Origin: a virus
Reading direction: 5' to 3' (one strand)
IMG/VR virus record: IMGVR_UViG_3300024054_000362
Location: 124,001-188,000 of that record
DNA length: 64,000 bases
The notes beneath the pieces were generated by a model, which was not told the DNA's origin, did not search any database, and saw only the letters and a program-made list of their open reading frames with translations. Shown here piece after piece: positions 61,080 through 64,000 of this stretch. A program made the position numbers and the translations under genes. Numbering within the stretch: position 1 is the stretch's first letter; the number at the start of each line of letters is the position of its first letter.

Positions 61080-64000
61080 TCAGTTGACTTCCGCCCAAGT
61101 TTTTCCGGCCTTGGCGTCGACGGGAAAATTCATCTTGTTGCCGTTGTACTCGACCTCGCGCGTGAAGCACTTCACGACGAGGGCCTTGAGCAGATCCTGA
61201 TCGTCTTCGTCGCACTCGAAGACTACGGCATCGTGGATCTGAAGGATCGGCCACGCGCCCTCGGGCAGGAGCGGCATGATATCCGCGAGCCCCAGGTTGA
61301 TAAGGTCAGCGCCCGACGCCTGAATCGGGAAGTTGACGACTTCGGTCAGGTCGAACTGCTTGATCGGAAAACATCGACGACGTCCGAGGATCATGCTTCG
61401 GATCTCGCCTTGCTGATCCGCCATCCGTTGCATGTCCTGGTGCCACTTGGTGACGCCCGGCATGCGGGTCTTCATCACCTGCACCATCTTGCCGATCATG
61501 CCGATGGTGACCTGCGGGTAGTCGCGGACGACGGCCTTCCACAACGTCTCGATCGAGCCGGCGTAGAACGCGCCGTACTCCGGGCGCTTGATCAGGTCGC
61601 GGCGGACCTTGCGTTCGTCGACAGGAACCGTGTCGAAGTCCGGCCAGACGATGCGCGCGAACTCGCTATGGATGTCCTTGTCCTTGTGGAAGATGTCGAG
61701 GAGGAACGGGTCACCTGACATGAGCGCGATCAGGCGTGCTTCGAGTTGCTTCGCATCGAAAGCGACGAACGCACGCCCGTACGGTGCGACCACCTGGCTA
61801 CGGAGGTTGGGGCGTCCCTTCTTTTTGTCGGCCTTGGGCCAGTTCTGTGCTTGTGGTCCTTCGGAGCGCCATCGTCCAGTGATGGCGTGGACGCTCCATC
61901 GTGGGTGAACACGCAGCCACGGATCGGCGAAGCCGTAACGGATCTTGCCGGGGATCGGTCGGCCTTCCTTGTCGAGGACCGGGCGATCGAGCATGCGTTC
62001 ACAGAACGTCGACAGGAGCTTTGCGTTCTCGCGGTAGTTGAGGAGCGCTTGGATTTCCGGGTACTGCGAGAACGCTTCGAGGACGTCTTTCTTTGTCGAG
62101 ATTCGACCACTGGCCGTCTGAAGACTGAGCGGCACACCGCAGGCCTTGAGGAAGGCCACGATGTGATCGCCCGAGTCGATCATGAAGTTGAACTTGCTAG
62201 CCTCGATCTCGCCGAGGCGTTTCGAAATACGTTCGTCAAGATCGATCGGATCGTGCTTTCGCGTACGCCGCGCCTGTTCGAAGGCGAGCCGTTCCTTGAA
62301 GCGCGCCAGGATCGTCGGATCCTGAATTTTGTCGTCCAGCTCTTTTTTGGCCGCATCGATGTTGGCGCGGAAGCCTTTGCGGAGTTGCCCGTTGATTTCT
62401 GGATCGATCGGGACGCCCTTCATGTGCATCACGCTGGCGGCGTGCGCCATCGCGAGATCCACCTTGTAGGTCTTCTCGGCGTTCGACTCCTTGATGATGA
62501 GCGCGATCGGACCTTCGATACGTGCCGTCGCAAGCGTGTCGCGTGCGTTGTAGGGCAGCAGCTCGTCGAGCGTTCCTTGACCATGGCGGTATTCGGCCTT
62601 CCACGGCGGAGCGGCGTAGAACTGCGTCAGGACACGCTGAAGGTTGTGTGCGAGGCCTGGGAACGCACTGTGATGCATGAGCATCGTGCAGTGGATTTCG
62701 CCGTTGATCTGAAAACCGTGACGTTCCAAGACAGGTACGTCGTAGATCCGGTTGTGGAAGATCTTGACGACGGACTCGTCGGCGAACAGTTTGTCGAGCG
62801 GTTCGAGAACCTCCGGGATGCACAGCTCCCACGCGATGCTGATCGCGCGCTCGAACGTGGCGAGCCCGAGCGCCGACATGTTGGCGTTGTAAGGTGAGAG
62901 CGCGGTGTGTTGCTTCGTGTTTTCGACGAAGGTCTCGGTGTCACACGCGAACCGACCTGAACGGTATGCGTCGACGACGAAGTCGGCGACGAGCTTCTTC
63001 GCCCGCTGCCAATCTTCTAGTTCGACCTGAATGTCGTCGGTGAACTTGATGTCGGCGCCCTGCGAGATCAGGTTCACCTTGGCCGTGTCGTAGAGCAGGT
63101 TCCAGAAGGCGAGGTCGACCGTGTGTGACCCACCACCGCCACTCGCACCGCCGCCACGAAGGATCGCAGCGGGGTGAATGCTCGGGATCACCGCACGCGT
63201 CCGTCCGCTGTTGTCGCAGTCGACCTCGTGGTACGAGCCCGCCATCTGCGTGATCGAGAACTTCTCGTTGCCAGTGAGTTGTTGGGCGGCGTGAGCCCCG
63301 AGGGCGAGGACGGGCACGCCGGGGAACTGTGCGATCTCTTGTTTGAGTCGGTCGCCACAAGCTTGACGTGCTTGCTTCTTGATGGCGTCGGAGGCGCCGT
63401 GCGGCGGTTGGCAGTTGTGAACGACGGCTCCGGGCGTGAGGAAGTTGTGCGTGCCTTCCACTTCGAGGCAGTACACGGTCGCGCCTTCGCCTTTTCGTCG
63501 GGGGCTCGTACAGACGCTCTCGGCCTGATCGTAAAAGGCCGCTGCTGGAATGGGCTCGTATGTTTGCGGGTCGTACTTGCCGCGATCTTCAGGTCGAAGT
63601 TTGTACGCCATCACAGGTGGAACGTAAGTCGCGATCGCAGCACTGAATCGCGCAGTCCCTTCGACCGTGAATCGGATACGGCCGCGCCGAACGCGGTTTT
63701 CGAAACCGCGTGCACGTAGTACTGCAGAGGCGTGAAGAAGATCTGGTTCGGGAAAGGCGACGCCACAAATCTCGGCGAGCGGACGGTGCCCGTTGCGGAT
63801 CTGCATGTACCCATCGTCTAGGTACCAGACGGCAAACAACAGCTCGTCCGCCGAAGCGAGAACAGTCGATGGGATTCGTTTCTTGCCTTCGGGGTAGAAG
63901 AGGTCGCGTGTTGCATGTCCCCATGCACCGGCAGCTGTACGGAACCCGTACTTAGCTTGCTCATTTTGTCGGGGTGGCTGTTGGAACAGTGACACGCCGA
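61080..64000 (-). CDS. DNA polymerase I with N-terminal uracil-DNA glycosylase domain split by an intein; 5' end outside window
   Basis: At least 971 residues; the frame is still open at base 64000. Residues 1-194 are the C-terminal end of an intein: a LAGLIDADG-type motif (LFAVWYLDDGYMQ) and the splice block VYCLEVEGTHNFL ending VVHN, then Cys195. The extein resumes CQPPHGAS, the motif C-x-P-P of family 4 UDG, with VLALGAHAA and IPSIHPAAIL. The exonuclease is DEDDy type: CDTET (351), HNRIYD (414), YNARDT (482). The polymerase has motif A FDAKQLEARLIA, motif B RRDLIKRPEYGAFYAG and motif C QIHDAVVFE, where canonical HDE reads HDA. UDG-PolA fusions are known in SPO1-like phages. Confidence 0.88.
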   Translation of the reverse strand, partial: GVSLFQQPPRQNEQAKYGFRTAAGAWGHATRDLFYPEGKKRIPSTVLASADELLFAVWYLDDGYMQIRNGHRPLAEICGVAFPEPDLLHASAVLRARGFENRVRRGRIRFTVEGTARFSAAIATYVPPVMAYKLRPEDRGKYDPQTYEPIPAAAFYDQAESVCTSPRRKGEGATVYCLEVEGTHNFLTPGAVVHNCQPPHGASDAIKKQARQACGDRLKQEIAQFPGVPVLALGAHAAQQLTGNEKFSITQMAGSYHEVDCDNSGRTRAVIPSIHPAAILRGGGASGGGGSHTVDLAFWNLLYDTAKVNLISQGADIKFTDDIQVELEDWQRAKKLVADFVVDAYRSGRFACDTETFVENTKQHTALSPYNANMSALGLATFERAISIAWELCIPEVLEPLDKLFADESVVKIFHNRIYDVPVLERHGFQINGEIHCTMLMHHSAFPGLAHNLQRVLTQFYAAPPWKAEYRHGQGTLDELLPYNARDTLATARIEGPIALIIKESNAEKTYKVDLAMAHAASVMHMKGVPIDPEINGQLRKGFRANIDAAKKELDDKIQDPTILARFKERLAFEQARRTRKHDPIDLDERISKRLGEIEASKFNFMIDSGDHIVAFLKACGVPLSLQTASGRISTKKDVLEAFSQYPEIQALLNYRENAKLLSTFCERMLDRPVLDKEGRPIPGKIRYGFADPWLRVHPRWSVHAITGRWRSEGPQAQNWPKADKKKGRPNLRSQVVAPYGRAFVAFDAKQLEARLIALMSGDPFLLDIFHKDKDIHSEFARIVWPDFDTVPVDERKVRRDLIKRPEYGAFYAGSIETLWKAVVRDYPQVTIGMIGKMVQVMKTRMPGVTKWHQDMQRMADQQGEIRSMILGRRRCFPIKQFDLTEVVNFPIQASGADLINLGLADIMPLLPEGAWPILQIHDAVVFECDEDDQDLLKALVVKCFTREVEYNGNKMNFPVDAKAGKTWAEVN

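Noticed and set aside
1-64000. CRISPR array
   Set aside because: No set of regularly spaced direct repeats was seen; the only strong direct repeats are in the collagen coding region.
1-64000. Classical rho-independent terminators
   Set aside because: No GC-rich stem followed by a T-run was found at operon ends; the stem at 55576 lacks the T-run.

Overview
The window is a GC-rich viral genome segment, almost certainly a bacteriophage or phage-like element. Genes are small and packed, with start and stop codons overlapping as GTGA or ATGA at dozens of junctions. Most products are unknown, and they are mixed with phage replication genes, cell-wall hydrolases and homing endonucleases. Both window ends cut through genes, so the molecule continues on each side. 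A lipoprotein with an Asp/Ala/Pro-rich linker after its lipobox (26229-26528) resembles Myxococcota lipoproteins, so a myxobacterial-type host is a reasonable but unproven guess.

Layout. 1-2956 (+): run of small unknown genes, several zinc-binding, ending in an XRE-type regulator. 2922-10522 (mixed strands): collagen-like spike or fibre protein, DUF192 and DUF1643 proteins, NUDIX hydrolase, homing endonucleases and two predicted membrane proteins. 10795-34997 (+): the long accessory region. It holds a tRNA-like structure, two GHKL ATPases fused to HExxH metalloproteases (13984-15291 and 19130-20662), a ParB-like protein, a stand-alone fragment of a family A DNA polymerase, a LuxR-type HTH protein, a glycosyltransferase-like protein, a tyrosine recombinase lacking its tyrosine, and a complete OMP decarboxylase. 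34987-38019 (-): SGNH hydrolase, SleB-like hydrolase, M23 peptidase and a membrane protein, most ending in one transmembrane helix plus a basic tail. 38087-41716 (+): DUF6011-like and ComM-like genes. 41919-51766 (mixed): more tail-anchored peptidases (M23, C39), duplicated candidate capsid or coat proteins, a 2OG-Fe(II) oxygenase, glycosyltransferases with methyltransferases, and a lytic transglycosylase. 51815-55796 (-): run of very basic, Arg-tailed, Cys-containing small proteins plus a GP88-like protein. 56677-64000 (-): replication block with adenine methylase, thymidylate kinase, DinG-like helicase and a UDG-PolA fusion interrupted by an intein.

Two non-coding signals organise the genome. 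A 16-bp palindrome close to GATCGCGCGAGCGATC sits at transcription-unit boundaries in the late/virion-like regions. It is usually followed by a -10-like TANNNT hexamer whose end lies 6-9 nt before the start codon, which predicts leaderless mRNAs. A different motif, TTACTCTCGCTTTGT followed by a GAATAA-like tail, precedes early/accessory operons at 10601, 10721, 13263, 19103, 38635, 38698 and 40923.

No terminase, portal, HK97-type capsid, tape-measure or packaging ATPase gene was recognised. The tail-anchored hydrolases, many single-span proteins with basic tails and Arg-rich Cys proteins fit a virion with an internal membrane and a protein-condensed genome, but this is inference. The hallmark genes may simply lie outside the window.
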